Assembly: GCA_964653485.1 (NCBI GenBank)
Contig: CAZZFF010000018.1
Span: forward strand, 5,456-69,455
Direction of reading: 5' to 3'
DNA: 64,000 nucleotides
From: CAVQND01 sp964653485
GTDB taxonomy: Bacteria > Verrucomicrobiota > Verrucomicrobiia > Limisphaerales > UBA8199
Part shown: one piece after another, positions 25,488 to 35,578 of the stretch
Numbering within the stretch: position 1 is the first letter of the stretch
How the letters are laid out: the number at the start of each line of letters is the position of its first letter
The notes under the pieces: model-generated
Told to the model about the DNA's origin: nothing
Seen by the model: only the letters and a program-made list of their open reading frames with translations
The model's database searches: none
Translations under genes and position numbers: made by a program

Positions 25488-26495
25488 TCAGTTGGCGGGG
25501 GTTGTCGGCTGCGGACTTTCCGTTCGTCGATTGGGCTGAGATGCCGATCTGCCAAGAACGGCAGAGATACGGTCCAGAGTCGTGGGGCCAAGGTTGCACC
25601 ACGCCAGGAGACATCTGGCCAAGCTCCCGGCACAGGGCCTGTATCTCAATGCCTGGAGCAGATTGTGCTTATGCCGGCGCGATTGTTGATAGGACGAGCA
25701 GCTGGCCAACGCGTAGAGCTTCATGCTCGCCGCCCGCCGCGCCGCCGGCTCCAGTTCACCGGAGGCCAGATGCTTGAGACATACCCGGCACATATCGTCC
25801 ACCAGCCGGCCAAAGCTCAAGCGGGTCGCGGACGTGCCGACGACCCGATACTTCGCCGAGACCTCGGGGGAATACGCAAATTCATAATGCCGCGACAACC
25901 GCAGCCACATGTCCCAATCCTCCGCAAAGAGGCTTTCGTCGTAGAGTCCCACCCGGTCGAAGCACTCCCGGCGCGTCAGCGTGGTCATCGGGGCGATGAA
26001 GTTGTTCCCTTGCCAGAGGGCCAGATGGATGTTGCCCTGAGGAACGACCCCCGAACCGAACGACCGGCCATCCGCCTCCATAAACCTCAGAGGCAACAGC
26101 CTGCCTTGTTGGTCCATTTGCAAAGCGTCGCTATAGACGACCCCAACCTTCGGCGGCAGAGCCTCGAGCATCTCAACCTGGGTCCGGAGCTTGCCCGGAA
26201 GCCAGACATCGTCGGCGGCGATGCCTGAGATGTACTTCCCATGCGTCCGCCTCAGGACATTGTTCACACTGCGGCAAATGCCCTGGTTGGTCGCGCTCTT
26301 CAAAAACAAATGCGGGATGCCGTTCTTCCCCAGCCATTCCTCGATCACGGCAACGGAGTCATCCTGTGACGCGTCGTCATTCACTATAAGCTCCAGGTTG
26401 GGATAGTTCTGGGCCTTGACCGCCTCCAGGCACTCGGTAACGAACCGCGCCTGGTTGTAGCAGGTCACCATGCAGGAAACTAACGGATATTGCAT
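25488..26495 (-). CDS. Family 2 glycosyltransferase
   Basis: 335 residues with SCMVTCYNQARFV, LIVNDDASQDDS and metal-site IAADDVW, then FAEDWDMWLRLSR. Paralogous to the gene at 21828-22841. ATG 26495 preferred; a GTG nine bases earlier is an alternative. The C-terminal ~25 residues are Arg/Ser/Pro-rich. Confidence 0.83.
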   Translation of the reverse strand: MQYPLVSCMVTCYNQARFVTECLEAVKAQNYPNLELIVNDDASQDDSVAVIEEWLGKNGIPHLFLKSATNQGICRSVNNVLRRTHGKYISGIAADDVWLPGKLRTQVEMLEALPPKVGVVYSDALQMDQQGRLLPLRFMEADGRSFGSGVVPQGNIHLALWQGNNFIAPMTTLTRRECFDRVGLYDESLFAEDWDMWLRLSRHYEFAYSPEVSAKYRVVGTSATRLSFGRLVDDMCRVCLKHLASGELEPAARRAASMKLYALASCSSYQQSRRHKHNLLQALRYRPCAGSLARCLLAWCNLGPTTLDRISAVLGRSASQPNRRTESPQPTTPAN

Positions 26496-26511
26496 CGAAG
26501 CCACAGGTGAT

Positions 26512-27939
26512 TCAGACCGCCCTTGCCTGGAGACTCCAGTTCTCGGCCCCGAACCGTCCCAACCGCCGCCTCAACGCCGCGCGTCTTGTCCCCTCGTTGG
26601 GACCGGAAAACTCCACCGAGGAAACCAGGAACCCCAGCCGTCTCAACCTCCTGGCCAGTGTCGAGACGCCGAATGCGTTGACGCGGCCCGCGGAGAAGTC
26701 CGCCAGCCTTTGACAGCCTTTCAGACCAAACGCGCGCTTTATCCGCACCAATAAAGAGTCGAAATGCGGTCCTGCGGCAACGAGCACGCCTCCGCGGGAA
26801 ACGAGACCCCCGAAGCATTCGAGCCAGGCCCACGGATTCGGCAGCAGATGGAGAAGGTCCGACACGACAACGCAGTCGAACTTCCGGCCCTTCAAACTCC
26901 GAAGCCCCTCATCGAGAGTTCCGTAAACCACGTTCACTCCGTAGCGCGCTGCCGAGGCCCCGACCACGGAATCCAGCGGCAAGGCGGTGACCTCGGCCCC
27001 GCGCCGCACCAGCCTGGATTCCAGCTCCCCCCAGCCGCACCCGATCGAGAGCACGCTTTTGGCATCCGAGGGCACCATCCGCATCAACTCCTCGCTGGGC
27101 GCCTCGTAGTAGCTCTTCGACCACCAGAAATGCCACACCCTGGCCTCCACTTCGCAGAGCGTGCTCGCCGGATGCGAGCCTTCCGCTATCGTCATCAACG
27201 TCCGAACCTGCTCCCGAACGACCGAAAGGCCCACCCCGACGCGCCCCATATAGCGGTTGGACTGATGGTGTATGAGGAAATCACCCAGTGCCGAGATGCA
27301 GATGACCTTGTGAAAGCCGCAGCTCGTGTAAGGGTCCGTCGCCGCCGTCTCCAGCATCTCGTAGCGGCCCTCACGCGGCTCCCGCAGGAAACCGCCCGAT
27401 GCGATGGCGCGCCGCAACTGGGCCTGCGTGAGGAGGTAGAACGCCGCGTGCTCGTTCGTGAACCGGGCGATGGTGTACGGGCCGCGCTTTGCCACAGATT
27501 CAGGATTCCAGTGAAATGGACCAAAAACGTCGGGGAGCGCCATCGCCCCGGAGGAGTCAACCTCGTAGCGGAGGAATCCCGCTATCTCATCCTCCTTCAG
27601 ATGCGGCGTCACCCGCGCGAACGCCTCGATGTTGGCTTCCGTCACCCCCATGTCATCCTCGGAGTAGGCGAACAAATCGTACTTGTCCACATTCTCCGCG
27701 AGAACTGGCTTATGGGCGAAGGGCAGCGACCAGGGATTCTTTGAAGGCAACCCGACGACCACCCTCACGCTCGGCCCGAGGTCCTTGGGGGCCTCGGAAA
27801 CCACCACCACGTCCACGTCCATCGCCATGCCTCGGTAGTTCTGAATAGTCCGCCGGAGAAACTCGATATTCTTCTCTCCGTAGCTGGCGATGGCAACCAG
27901 GAGTCGAAGCCGCTTTCTGTTTTGTCCTGAATCAGTCAT
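26512..27939 (-). CDS. Glycosyltransferase-like domain fused to a SAM methyltransferase
   Basis: 475 residues. Residues ~10-290 have a GT-A-like start (RLLVAIASYGEKN), a DxD-like acidic site (YSEDDMGV) and FGPFHWNP and HHQSNRY segments. Residues ~295-475 are a class I methyltransferase with glycine loop VLSIGCGWGE, acidic strand (VTALPLDSV) and VVVSDLLHLLPNP. The fusion suggests that a sugar is added and then methylated, or that methylation caps the chain (inference). ATG 27939 was chosen because the residues before it lack domain character. Confidence 0.75.
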   Translation of the reverse strand: MTDSGQNRKRLRLLVAIASYGEKNIEFLRRTIQNYRGMAMDVDVVVVSEAPKDLGPSVRVVVGLPSKNPWSLPFAHKPVLAENVDKYDLFAYSEDDMGVTEANIEAFARVTPHLKEDEIAGFLRYEVDSSGAMALPDVFGPFHWNPESVAKRGPYTIARFTNEHAAFYLLTQAQLRRAIASGGFLREPREGRYEMLETAATDPYTSCGFHKVICISALGDFLIHHQSNRYMGRVGVGLSVVREQVRTLMTIAEGSHPASTLCEVEARVWHFWWSKSYYEAPSEELMRMVPSDAKSVLSIGCGWGELESRLVRRGAEVTALPLDSVVGASAARYGVNVVYGTLDEGLRSLKGRKFDCVVVSDLLHLLPNPWAWLECFGGLVSRGGVLVAAGPHFDSLLVRIKRAFGLKGCQRLADFSAGRVNAFGVSTLARRLRRLGFLVSSVEFSGPNEGTRRAALRRRLGRFGAENWSLQARAV

Positions 27940-28081
27940 GTCCTCGTCACTCGGTTCAAGGGGTTTTGCGGCCAGGCAGATCGAAAACCCCCGGCCGAAC
28001 CGGCGGCCGGGGGGCGAACTCGAGGGGCGGCGCAAGGTCAAACCCGAACCCTGCGCGCCCCCGAAACAGGCGCCTCTTGAA

Positions 28082-30844
28082 CTACGGCGAACTGCTTAAA
28101 ACGTGCAGCGCGCTCGGAGGCGCCGGCAACGTGCCTGTCACCGACACCGAAACGTTGTCCAGAGACATCGTGTAGGCCGCCGGATAGGCGGACATTTCCG
28201 CGCAGATGCCCCCGCTGGCCAATGGCGCCACAGACCCGAAATTGTTGTCCGTAACGCTGATCTGCTGCACCCCGTCATACGAAACCGTGATCGTGGCCCC
28301 CTGGAAGCTGAGCAACAACGTGTGCCACGTCGTGCCGACTCCCGAGGTCAATGTCGCCGTCGCCATCGGCGTGCCGCTCCAACTGGTCCACCCGGTGAAC
28401 TTAATCAGTTTCATTACGGAAGAACCGCCCGAAGAATTCTCCGGATACACCCACACCCCGTAGTGCGCCCCGTTCGTGGTGTTCAACCGGCCCCCTATCC
28501 CGCCGCCGAACGCCCCCGACGGAAAGTTGATCTGGGCCTGCACCGAAAAGTTCGTCCAGTTCGTGTTCATGTAGGCATAGCCATACCCGTTGACCAGGCA
28601 GGTCCCGCTCAAGATGTTATTGGCTACCGTCCATGTGCCGCTCTCCGAAATCCACGGAGACAACGTGCCCGTCGTAAAACCATCGGTGAATAGCGGCACC
28701 GAGGGAGCCACGCTAATCGTGGCCGTCGCCGGCGCCGAGATCGTCTGCCCATCGCTGGCCGTGTAGGTGAAACTGTCCGCCCCGGCAAAGCCGGCGTTGG
28801 GCGTATAGGTGAACGACCCATTCGAGTTGAGCGTCAAGGAGCCGTTGGCCGTGCTGGTCACCAGCGCCGCGACCAAAGCCGCGCTCCCGCCCGTGTCGTT
28901 GGCCAGCACCCCCGGCGCCGCCACCATCAAGGGCGTCCCCTGGGCCACGCTGTAACTGTCCGCATTCGCCACCGGCGGGCTGGACGCCGAGCCGGTCACT
29001 GTGGCGGTCGTGCCGGCCGCCCCGGTAAACGTGACGGTCTGGGTGTTGGTCCCCGCCGCCGTAGGACTGTACTGCACGGTCACCGTCTGGCTTTGCCCGG
29101 CCCCAAGGCTGTAGGAGCCCCCTGATGTGATGCTGAAGGGAGCCGACACGCTCGCGCTGCCCGATACCGTGCCCGCGCCGCCCGAATTCCGGACCGTGAG
29201 ATTCTGTGTTGAGCTGGTGCCGACGGCGGTCGAGCCGAAACTGAGGCTCGCCGGACTCACGGCAATCGCCGCCCCGCTGGTCGCCGAGCCTGTAACGGTG
29301 GCGCTGGCCCCGCCGCCGCCCGTGAAGGAGACGCTCTGCGTATTGGTCCCGGCAGCCGTCGGGCTGTACTGGACCGTCACGGTCTGGCTCTGGCCGGCGG
29401 CCAGGCTGTAAGAGGCGCCCGAAGTCACGCCGAACGGCGCCGCCACGCTCGCAGTCCCGGACAGCGTGCCGCTGCCGCTATTCTTCACCGTAAACGTGAC
29501 GCTGGCATTCCCGCCAACCGCGATCGCCCCGCAGCTCTGGCTGGCCGGACTCACCGCTATACTGGCGGTCCCGCCCTGCACATATTGATACGCGCCAATG
29601 TCCCATGCCCCGCTCGACGGGCGCGGGTTCCCAACCAGGTCGGTCGTGAAAACCGAGGAAAGATTAACCCCGGCCCCCACGGTCGGAGCGCTCGCGGAAG
29701 TCGGCTGCCAGTTGTTGGCCGCCGTATAGCCCGCGGCGGTCGCCTGGGCCGTCGTCTCTTCCAGATTGTCCGCGACGGTCTGGCTTGTGAACCCCGTGGC
29801 AAAACCGCCGTCGTTGATGCTGAAGTTATTCTCGGCGACCACCGTGCAACTGCTGCAAATGCTCCTGAGCGCAACCGCCCCGCTCGAATTGACGATGGTG
29901 TTGTTATACACGTAGCCTTTGATGGCGGCGCCGTTCTGGTTGTTCTGGAACTGAATCGCTATCGGCGGCGTGTTGTAGATCAGGTTGTTATAGATGTAGG
30001 CCGTGTTCGCGCTGCTATCCACCATGATCGTCACCGCCGTCGTATCATGAATGATATTGTTGTACCAATACGCCGCCCCAGTGCCCTCCTGCTCAATCGC
30101 GTTCTCGTGATCGTTGGGGTCGAACGACCCGTTGATCGGCCCAATCTGACACCCCGAAATCGTGCCGCCGTTCGGCAGGAACCCGTTGGACATGTTCCGC
30201 GCGATGCAGTTCTTGATGTCACCGGACCAATGATACACCGCCTCGCCGCTGTCCGAGGCGCCCGTGCCGTCGAAGACGCAGTTCGTGATGAGATTGGCTG
30301 TGTAAGGTTGATACGAGCTTCCCACAATGCAGCACAGCGTGTCAGAGCTGTACCCTGAATGCGTCCACCCATGGAAATAGCAGTTCTCAACCGTGATGCC
30401 GTACCCGGGGCCGCAAGTGATGATCCCGTCGCTGTTGGCGGTCATGCCGAAATTGACAAACTCGATATTGTCAACCGTCACATAGTTCATGTCGTAGAGA
30501 GCGAACCCGATGGATGAGCCGGCTTGCCCGTTGATGATAGGCCGGCTCCAGGACGAGCCGGTATAAAACGTCGGGTCCGCACCGTAATAGTCCGGGGCGC
30601 TTGCGGTCCCCGTCGCCGCGGGCTGGATGTAACTCGGAATCGTCACACCGCCCTTGAGGTAGAAATGGTCGCCCGCGGCGTGGCTGTAACTCGCGCTGAA
30701 ACCCGGCTGCCCGTAGCAGTGCTGCCACGGGGCCGCCTTCGTGCCCGGATTGCTGTCCGAGCCGCTGACGTAGTCCACGTAGTAGTTTCCCGCGTAACTC
30801 ACCGAGGCGACCGCCAAGGCCAGGAACAGGAACATACTTTTCAT
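28082..30844 (-). CDS. Secreted parallel beta-helix surface protein with Ig-like, cadherin-like and lectin-like modules
   Basis: 920 residues. Signal peptide at the start (MKSMFLFLALAVASVSYAG). Residues ~25-440 carry a right-handed beta-helix of the polysaccharide-lyase type (YYVDYVSGSDSNPGT, repeated NNIIH and YNNLIYN strands). Two HYDIN-like Ig modules follow (each with VTVQYSPTAAGTNTQ), one cadherin-like repeat and one lectin-like module homologous to those in the 1,747-residue protein. It ends without a PEP-CTERM motif. It may bind or cleave the polysaccharide. ATG 30844 fits the signal peptide; the longer frame is unlikely. Confidence 0.78.
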   Translation of the reverse strand: MKSMFLFLALAVASVSYAGNYYVDYVSGSDSNPGTKAAPWQHCYGQPGFSASYSHAAGDHFYLKGGVTIPSYIQPAATGTASAPDYYGADPTFYTGSSWSRPIINGQAGSSIGFALYDMNYVTVDNIEFVNFGMTANSDGIITCGPGYGITVENCYFHGWTHSGYSSDTLCCIVGSSYQPYTANLITNCVFDGTGASDSGEAVYHWSGDIKNCIARNMSNGFLPNGGTISGCQIGPINGSFDPNDHENAIEQEGTGAAYWYNNIIHDTTAVTIMVDSSANTAYIYNNLIYNTPPIAIQFQNNQNGAAIKGYVYNNTIVNSSGAVALRSICSSCTVVAENNFSINDGGFATGFTSQTVADNLEETTAQATAAGYTAANNWQPTSASAPTVGAGVNLSSVFTTDLVGNPRPSSGAWDIGAYQYVQGGTASIAVSPASQSCGAIAVGGNASVTFTVKNSGSGTLSGTASVAAPFGVTSGASYSLAAGQSQTVTVQYSPTAAGTNTQSVSFTGGGGASATVTGSATSGAAIAVSPASLSFGSTAVGTSSTQNLTVRNSGGAGTVSGSASVSAPFSITSGGSYSLGAGQSQTVTVQYSPTAAGTNTQTVTFTGAAGTTATVTGSASSPPVANADSYSVAQGTPLMVAAPGVLANDTGGSAALVAALVTSTANGSLTLNSNGSFTYTPNAGFAGADSFTYTASDGQTISAPATATISVAPSVPLFTDGFTTGTLSPWISESGTWTVANNILSGTCLVNGYGYAYMNTNWTNFSVQAQINFPSGAFGGGIGGRLNTTNGAHYGVWVYPENSSGGSSVMKLIKFTGWTSWSGTPMATATLTSGVGTTWHTLLLSFQGATITVSYDGVQQISVTDNNFGSVAPLASGGICAEMSAYPAAYTMSLDNVSVSVTGTLPAPPSALHVLSSSP
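28120..28685 (-). repeat. Lectin-like module, copy 4 (in the beta-helix protein)
   Basis: Homologous to 14875-15425 and its sister copies in another gene about 11-13 kb away, indicating shuffling of a surface module between genes. Confidence 0.78.
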
Positions 30845-31058
30845 CAGGGCCGTAAAGGGAGCCTGTATGCCAGCGACCCGCCATCTCGCGCCATGCCGCG
30901 CGTTGGGGGGTCCGTACAATTTGCAACGACCGCCAGCCGCCGCCACCGTTGAAGTTTGGTTAAATTTCATGCCGGAGTTTATGCACCCGCATTCCCTCTC
31001 TTCCACTAGGAGTTTCCTTGCCAGCACCAGGGTTAGGCGAGGACTCTCTCATACCCTC

Positions 31059-32075
31059 CTATACCCGCGCGGCTGGACGGAGCGTCTCCGGCGCCGGAGC
31101 AAGCGGCTCGTAACCCGCGTCCGGCTCCTGTCCCCTCTCGAGAAAGCGCAGGGGATCCAGGCGCCAATTCCACCAAAGAACAACGCCAAACATCTTGAGC
31201 TGATGAACAAGATACTCATCGCGTGAGATCAACGCCTTCATGTGATAACCCAGCCAGCGAACGCCTACATGCAAAATCCAAATGCGACGAAGGCCTACGG
31301 CGCCCCGTGCCCCGAAATGCTTGTAAAAGTACCGATACCGGTTCCGGCATATCTCCAGCGCAAACCGGATCGGAAGCCGCCCTCGAGACTGCCAGCCCAA
31401 ATGTACAATCGCCGCGGTTGGACAAAATAGGACCTTCGACCCCGCTTCCCACACCCGTTTGCATAGGTCCGTTTCCTCGTAATGGTAAAAGAACCGCTCG
31501 TCGAATCCCCCCAACTCCTTCAGCAGAGAGCCCCGGAGCATCACGCAGCAGCCGGACTGGAAACCGATGGCGCGTTCGCTCTCGCCCTGCCAGCCGACGT
31601 ATTTGTCCGCCAAAAACCACTCCGACAAATACCCCAGCCACCGCTGGCAGAAGGCGGCGACAACCATCCCTCGCAGCGTGGGCAGCGGGCGGGCGGGGTC
31701 CTGGTAGCTCCCGTCCGCATTCAGCACGCGGCAGCCAAATGCGCCGCCCTCGGGGTGCTGGTCTGCGTAGGCCACCAACTTCTCCAACGCCCTGTCCTGG
31801 ATGAGGGTGTCAGGATTGAGAATCAGCACGTATTGGCCGCTCGCCGCCGCGATGCCCGCGTTGTTGCCCCTGGCAAAACCCAGATTCGCCCGGTTCTCCA
31901 CGATCCGAACCTGCGGAAACTGCCACCGAATGTAATCGACAGAACCGTCGGTCGATCCGTTATCGGTCACGATCACCTCGAATGCCAGGTCCTTGGTTTG
32001 GGAAAAGACCGACGCGAGGCATTGCTTGATCACGTTCAGATCGTTCCAACAAATGACGACGATGGAGAGCTTCAT
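31059..32075 (-). CDS. Family 2 glycosyltransferase (rhamnosyltransferase-like)
   Basis: 338 residues starting MKLSIVVICWNDLNVIKQCL, then VIVTDNGSTDGS, the metal-site LILNPDTLI and the GFDERFFYHYEETDLCKR acceptor signature of WbbL-like rhamnosyltransferases. ATG 32075 is at the conserved start; the 50 residues before it have no domain match and overlap the ligase gene. Likely adds rhamnose or another deoxysugar. Confidence 0.85.
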   Translation of the reverse strand: MKLSIVVICWNDLNVIKQCLASVFSQTKDLAFEVIVTDNGSTDGSVDYIRWQFPQVRIVENRANLGFARGNNAGIAAASGQYVLILNPDTLIQDRALEKLVAYADQHPEGGAFGCRVLNADGSYQDPARPLPTLRGMVVAAFCQRWLGYLSEWFLADKYVGWQGESERAIGFQSGCCVMLRGSLLKELGGFDERFFYHYEETDLCKRVWEAGSKVLFCPTAAIVHLGWQSRGRLPIRFALEICRNRYRYFYKHFGARGAVGLRRIWILHVGVRWLGYHMKALISRDEYLVHQLKMFGVVLWWNWRLDPLRFLERGQEPDAGYEPLAPAPETLRPAARV

Positions 32076-32091
32076 AAACGGGCGGATAGAC

Positions 32092-33507
32092 TCATGAAAT
32101 GCCGTATAGAGGCGAACGATCATTGGCGGGCGCCGCGCCGCCGGCGCCGGCATCCTCAGCCAGACCCGCCGTCTCCAGACCCGGCTCGGGCTGCTGCGAT
32201 AAACGCCATTCCGCCAGCATGGCAACCACGGCCAGAAGCCAATAATAATAGACGGCCGTTTGATCGAAGTACGACACTGAGATGAACGAGACGCAGTGGG
32301 AGGCCAGGCAGACGCCGACGAGCCAGTAGAGCCTCCGGAGAGGCGGCGAAAGAAAACTGTCCGAGAGGGCGCCCCTCCCGAGGATCTTGAACGACAAGAC
32401 GATCATGGCGATGAACAGACCCAGTTTCAATATCCCCCCATGCAGGCCCTCGGCGATGTAATTGTTGGTGATGTCCATGTTGTCCGGGTCCACCACAAGC
32501 ACCTGCCCGCCCGGGGCCCAATGCGCCGTGTAGGCCGACCCTACAAGCCACCACTCATCGAAATGGTTGATGGCCTGGTCGATCAGGTACGACCGATGCC
32601 AGCCGGTCCCCCCCGTGACGTCGGACACCCTCGCAATGAGGTACCACACCGGCGCGTTCATCACGCAGGCGAGCGCGAGGATCATCGCCACCGTGCCCCG
32701 GCGAAACAGCCGCATGCGCCGGCGCATCCGCCACATCAACGTCCCGAGGGCGCCCGTCGCAACCGCCATGAGCGCCCCGCTGGACGCCGCCGCGTAGGCC
32801 ACCCAAACAGCGGAAGCGGTGCCAACCAAGGCATGCTTCCGGTGCTGTTTCCCTTGCCACCACAACACCAAAATGAGCGGCAGACAGGTCGCCGCAAACG
32901 TGCCCGCCAGGATCGGATGCTGAAATGGCCCCTGGCATCGAAACTTTTCATCCCGGATCACCGTCAACCAGGGCACGCCCCCCAGGAAAGCGAAAAGGTT
33001 CCGCTGCGTGATCTTTTCGATGATGGTCGAGGCGGCCAGCGGCACGAGCATCACCGCAAGAAACCGCAGGCTCAGGATCAGGTCCTCCGGGTCCCGAACC
33101 AGGCAGCGGACCAGAAGATACGTCAAACCGGCGTTGTATGCATCGCTGCAACGATGCACGAAAAACGCCCACGACAGCTTGGTGAACGTCCCCACAACCA
33201 CAGTCACCCCCAGCCACGCGACAAACAGCCGATCCATGCTGTTGGGCACGAACCCCCGAATCTCCTGCCGTTGCACCACGCGAAGGAAGCCAACGAAAAG
33301 CAGGATGCGGAAGAAAAAGAAATTGAGGCCCGCAACCACCAGCTTTTGCCCCAGCGGCATGAAGCACGCGCACGCCAGCAGCGGAAGACTCGCATAGCGC
33401 CTCGGGAGAAAGAACGTCAGAAGAACCGCAAGCACGAGCATGCCCACGCTTGCCGCCGTGAGGCCGGCCTCGCTCTCGAGCGCCTGGGACTGGAATAGAT
33501 TCTCCAC
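32092..33507 (-). CDS. O-antigen ligase/polymerase-like membrane protein (Wzy/WaaL family)
   Basis: 471 residues from a GTG start, with about 12 hydrophobic segments (e.g. VGMLVLAVLLTFF). A large loop between late helices contains HRSYLIDQAINHF and GSAYTAHWAPGG, in the position typical of the periplasmic loop of O-antigen ligase/polymerase proteins. It would polymerise or ligate the flipped repeat units. Polymerase versus ligase cannot be decided from sequence. Confidence 0.78.
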   Translation of the reverse strand: MENLFQSQALESEAGLTAASVGMLVLAVLLTFFLPRRYASLPLLACACFMPLGQKLVVAGLNFFFFRILLFVGFLRVVQRQEIRGFVPNSMDRLFVAWLGVTVVVGTFTKLSWAFFVHRCSDAYNAGLTYLLVRCLVRDPEDLILSLRFLAVMLVPLAASTIIEKITQRNLFAFLGGVPWLTVIRDEKFRCQGPFQHPILAGTFAATCLPLILVLWWQGKQHRKHALVGTASAVWVAYAAASSGALMAVATGALGTLMWRMRRRMRLFRRGTVAMILALACVMNAPVWYLIARVSDVTGGTGWHRSYLIDQAINHFDEWWLVGSAYTAHWAPGGQVLVVDPDNMDITNNYIAEGLHGGILKLGLFIAMIVLSFKILGRGALSDSFLSPPLRRLYWLVGVCLASHCVSFISVSYFDQTAVYYYWLLAVVAMLAEWRLSQQPEPGLETAGLAEDAGAGGAAPANDRSPLYGIS

Positions 33508-33543
33508 GATTTCAAAAAGGCCGCACGCGGCCCGCCGGTTGCG

Positions 33544-35553
33544 TCAACTGTCCCCCTTGAGCGGCCCCATCGGCGTCGCGGCGGGCTTCCCGGCGCGCTC
33601 AAGCCCCAACGGCGCGGGAGGGATCAAACAGATGCGTTGCAATTGTTCTCTCCTGACCTGGGCCACGATGGATTCCGGGACCAACCGCTTCCGCAGGGTG
33701 AGGCAGCACCAAAAAAACGCGATCAGCCGGACAAGGCCTCCCGCAAGCACGGGGGCCTCGGCTAATCTGCTCACGCACTTGGCGATCTCGAAGACGGGGT
33801 GATGGCCCAGGGCATGATCGCGGCATCCGAGAGTCCAACTACCGGCCAGCGCCCCCCCGTCGGCCGAGTTCCGCCGCTTCAAATGCTCGACGACGATGTC
33901 GTCGAAGGTCTGCGTGGCGTACCCGTTCGCGCGGGCCTGCAGACACGTAACCGCGTCCCACCCCCCTTGCCGAATCGGAAACAAGGCCCCCAGCGACTCC
34001 CAGCAGGCCCGCCGGTAAAACTGCACCGCCCCCGCAACCTCGGACCGATTCTGCTTGTGCCACAGCGGCCGTCCGTCCACCACGTCGAGCGCCAACCCCC
34101 CCACCAAACCCAATTCCGGGCTGGCCGCCATTCGCCTCATCAACGCCTCGAAGTAGTTCGGCGCAAACCGAACATCCGCATCCAGCAGCCCGAGATACTG
34201 GTATTCCTGAAAGCGCAACGCCTTGAACCCCGCCTCCGTCGCGAACACCACGGAGGCGAAGCTCCGACCGGGCCTGTCCTCCAGCCGCAGCAGCCGGATG
34301 AACGGGTAGGTCCTCGCGTAGTCTGCCACAAGCCTGTCCGTCCCGTCCGTCGAACCGTCGCTCACGATAATCCACTCCCGCGGAAGCACCGTCTGGTTGA
34401 CCACCGAAGCCAGCGTCTCCCCAATCGTCCGCTCCTCGTTGCGCGCCGGCGTCACCAATACGTATGCCGGCCCCGCTTTGCCAGCCCCACCCCGCGCCTT
34501 GCTCTCAAGCTGCTCCAGCATCGGAAGCGACTCCGCCGCCGTCCCCGCCTGGAACCGCTTCGCCTCCCCCGCGCAAAACCGCAGAAACCCCCGCAGAACT
34601 CTTTGGTTCATCCTGTCGTAAAGCTTCGAGTGCCCGATCAGCACAAACGCTCCCCATTCCTTCCCCACGCACCACCTCTCCGCCCGCTCCAGCACCTTGA
34701 TGAGCTGGCCCGACGTGCATTGGTTGAAGTCCGCCTTCCACGCGTAGGTCTTGGGCAGCAAACTCATCGCCCCTTTCGATGGCGAAACAAACCCCGCCGG
34801 CGGGTCCGACTCCGTCCCCCCAAATCGATTCCCAAGAACCCGCCAAATCCTCCCAGGCGCCAGAAAACCCGCCAGCGTCCGCGCCTCGCTGTATATCGGC
34901 ATCTCCCAAATCGGACCCTCCGGATGCGGCCGGCAAATCTCCAACGCATCGGCCCGCCACGGCACCGGCCCCATCGGAGCCGGCGTGTAGTCAATCCTCA
35001 CCCGCCCCTCCCGCTTGCCAAACCGGAACACCGACGTGTCTATCTTCAACCCGTTGGCCACCAGCGCCCCAATCGCCCCCTTCGAGGGCTGCATCGCCCA
35101 GTTGGCCGCCCGAAACGCCACGCACGCGTAATCCGCCTTCACCGGCCTGAGCAGCCCCTCCAAATACTCCTTGCCCAACCTCACATACCGCGTCGCCTTC
35201 TCCAAAGGCAAATCCGCAAACGTGTACTCGCTCCAGTCCTGCCGCCACTGGTCCCCAACCAGCCGCGCATTGAAGTACGACGTGTGCAAGTGCAACTGAA
35301 CATCGTGCCCCCGCCTCACGGCATCCTGCAATTGCCCCGCAATCTCCCCATAGTGGAACCGATCATGGCTGCTTTGCTCCGCATACTCCTTGAACCGGAG
35401 AATCTCCGCCACGTCCGCCATGATCGTCAGCTTGAGCCCGTAACGCTCTAGCTCATCGAGCAGGCGCGCCGTCGGCTCGACCATGAGCTTGAGCGGATCG
35501 CCCCGCCCGCTGCCGTGGATCTCGTAATCCAAAGTGAAAAGAATGCTCAACAT
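33544..35553 (-). CDS. Polysaccharide-deacetylase-like domain fused to a family 2 glycosyltransferase (copy 1)
   Basis: 669 residues. Residues 1-~350 form a deacetylase-like (NodB-fold) domain: LFTLDYEIHG at the N-terminus and a metal-site-like VQLHLHTSYF. Residues ~370-600 form a GT-A glycosyltransferase: YVLVTPARNEERTI, IIVSDGSTDGTD and LGLLDADVRF. The last ~110 residues differ from the second copy at 37336-39366. Its first ~1.67 kb lies in a perfectly duplicated segment. ATG 35553 is clear. Function inferred: add a residue and de-N-acetylate, in one polypeptide. Confidence 0.82.
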   Translation of the reverse strand: MLSILFTLDYEIHGSGRGDPLKLMVEPTARLLDELERYGLKLTIMADVAEILRFKEYAEQSSHDRFHYGEIAGQLQDAVRRGHDVQLHLHTSYFNARLVGDQWRQDWSEYTFADLPLEKATRYVRLGKEYLEGLLRPVKADYACVAFRAANWAMQPSKGAIGALVANGLKIDTSVFRFGKREGRVRIDYTPAPMGPVPWRADALEICRPHPEGPIWEMPIYSEARTLAGFLAPGRIWRVLGNRFGGTESDPPAGFVSPSKGAMSLLPKTYAWKADFNQCTSGQLIKVLERAERWCVGKEWGAFVLIGHSKLYDRMNQRVLRGFLRFCAGEAKRFQAGTAAESLPMLEQLESKARGGAGKAGPAYVLVTPARNEERTIGETLASVVNQTVLPREWIIVSDGSTDGTDRLVADYARTYPFIRLLRLEDRPGRSFASVVFATEAGFKALRFQEYQYLGLLDADVRFAPNYFEALMRRMAASPELGLVGGLALDVVDGRPLWHKQNRSEVAGAVQFYRRACWESLGALFPIRQGGWDAVTCLQARANGYATQTFDDIVVEHLKRRNSADGGALAGSWTLGCRDHALGHHPVFEIAKCVSRLAEAPVLAGGLVRLIAFFWCCLTLRKRLVPESIVAQVRREQLQRICLIPPAPLGLERAGKPAATPMGPLKGDS

Positions 35554-35565
35554 TTGTTTGGCTGC
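33895..35565. repeat. 1,671-bp direct repeat, copy 1
   Basis: Identical to 37708-39378 (constant offset 3,813) where compared, ending at the same base past the start codon. Left of 33895 similarity fades gradually; right of 35565 it stops abruptly. It covers most of the coding region for the deacetylase-glycosyltransferase fusion. Confidence 0.9.
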
Positions 35566-35578
35566 TATTTCTATGGGT

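Noticed and set aside
33799..35451. Long plus-strand open frame (550 codons) opposite the first fusion gene
   Set aside because: Arg/Pro-rich, no domain, mirrored exactly in the duplicate at 37450-39264; it is a GC-rich antisense shadow of the real gene.
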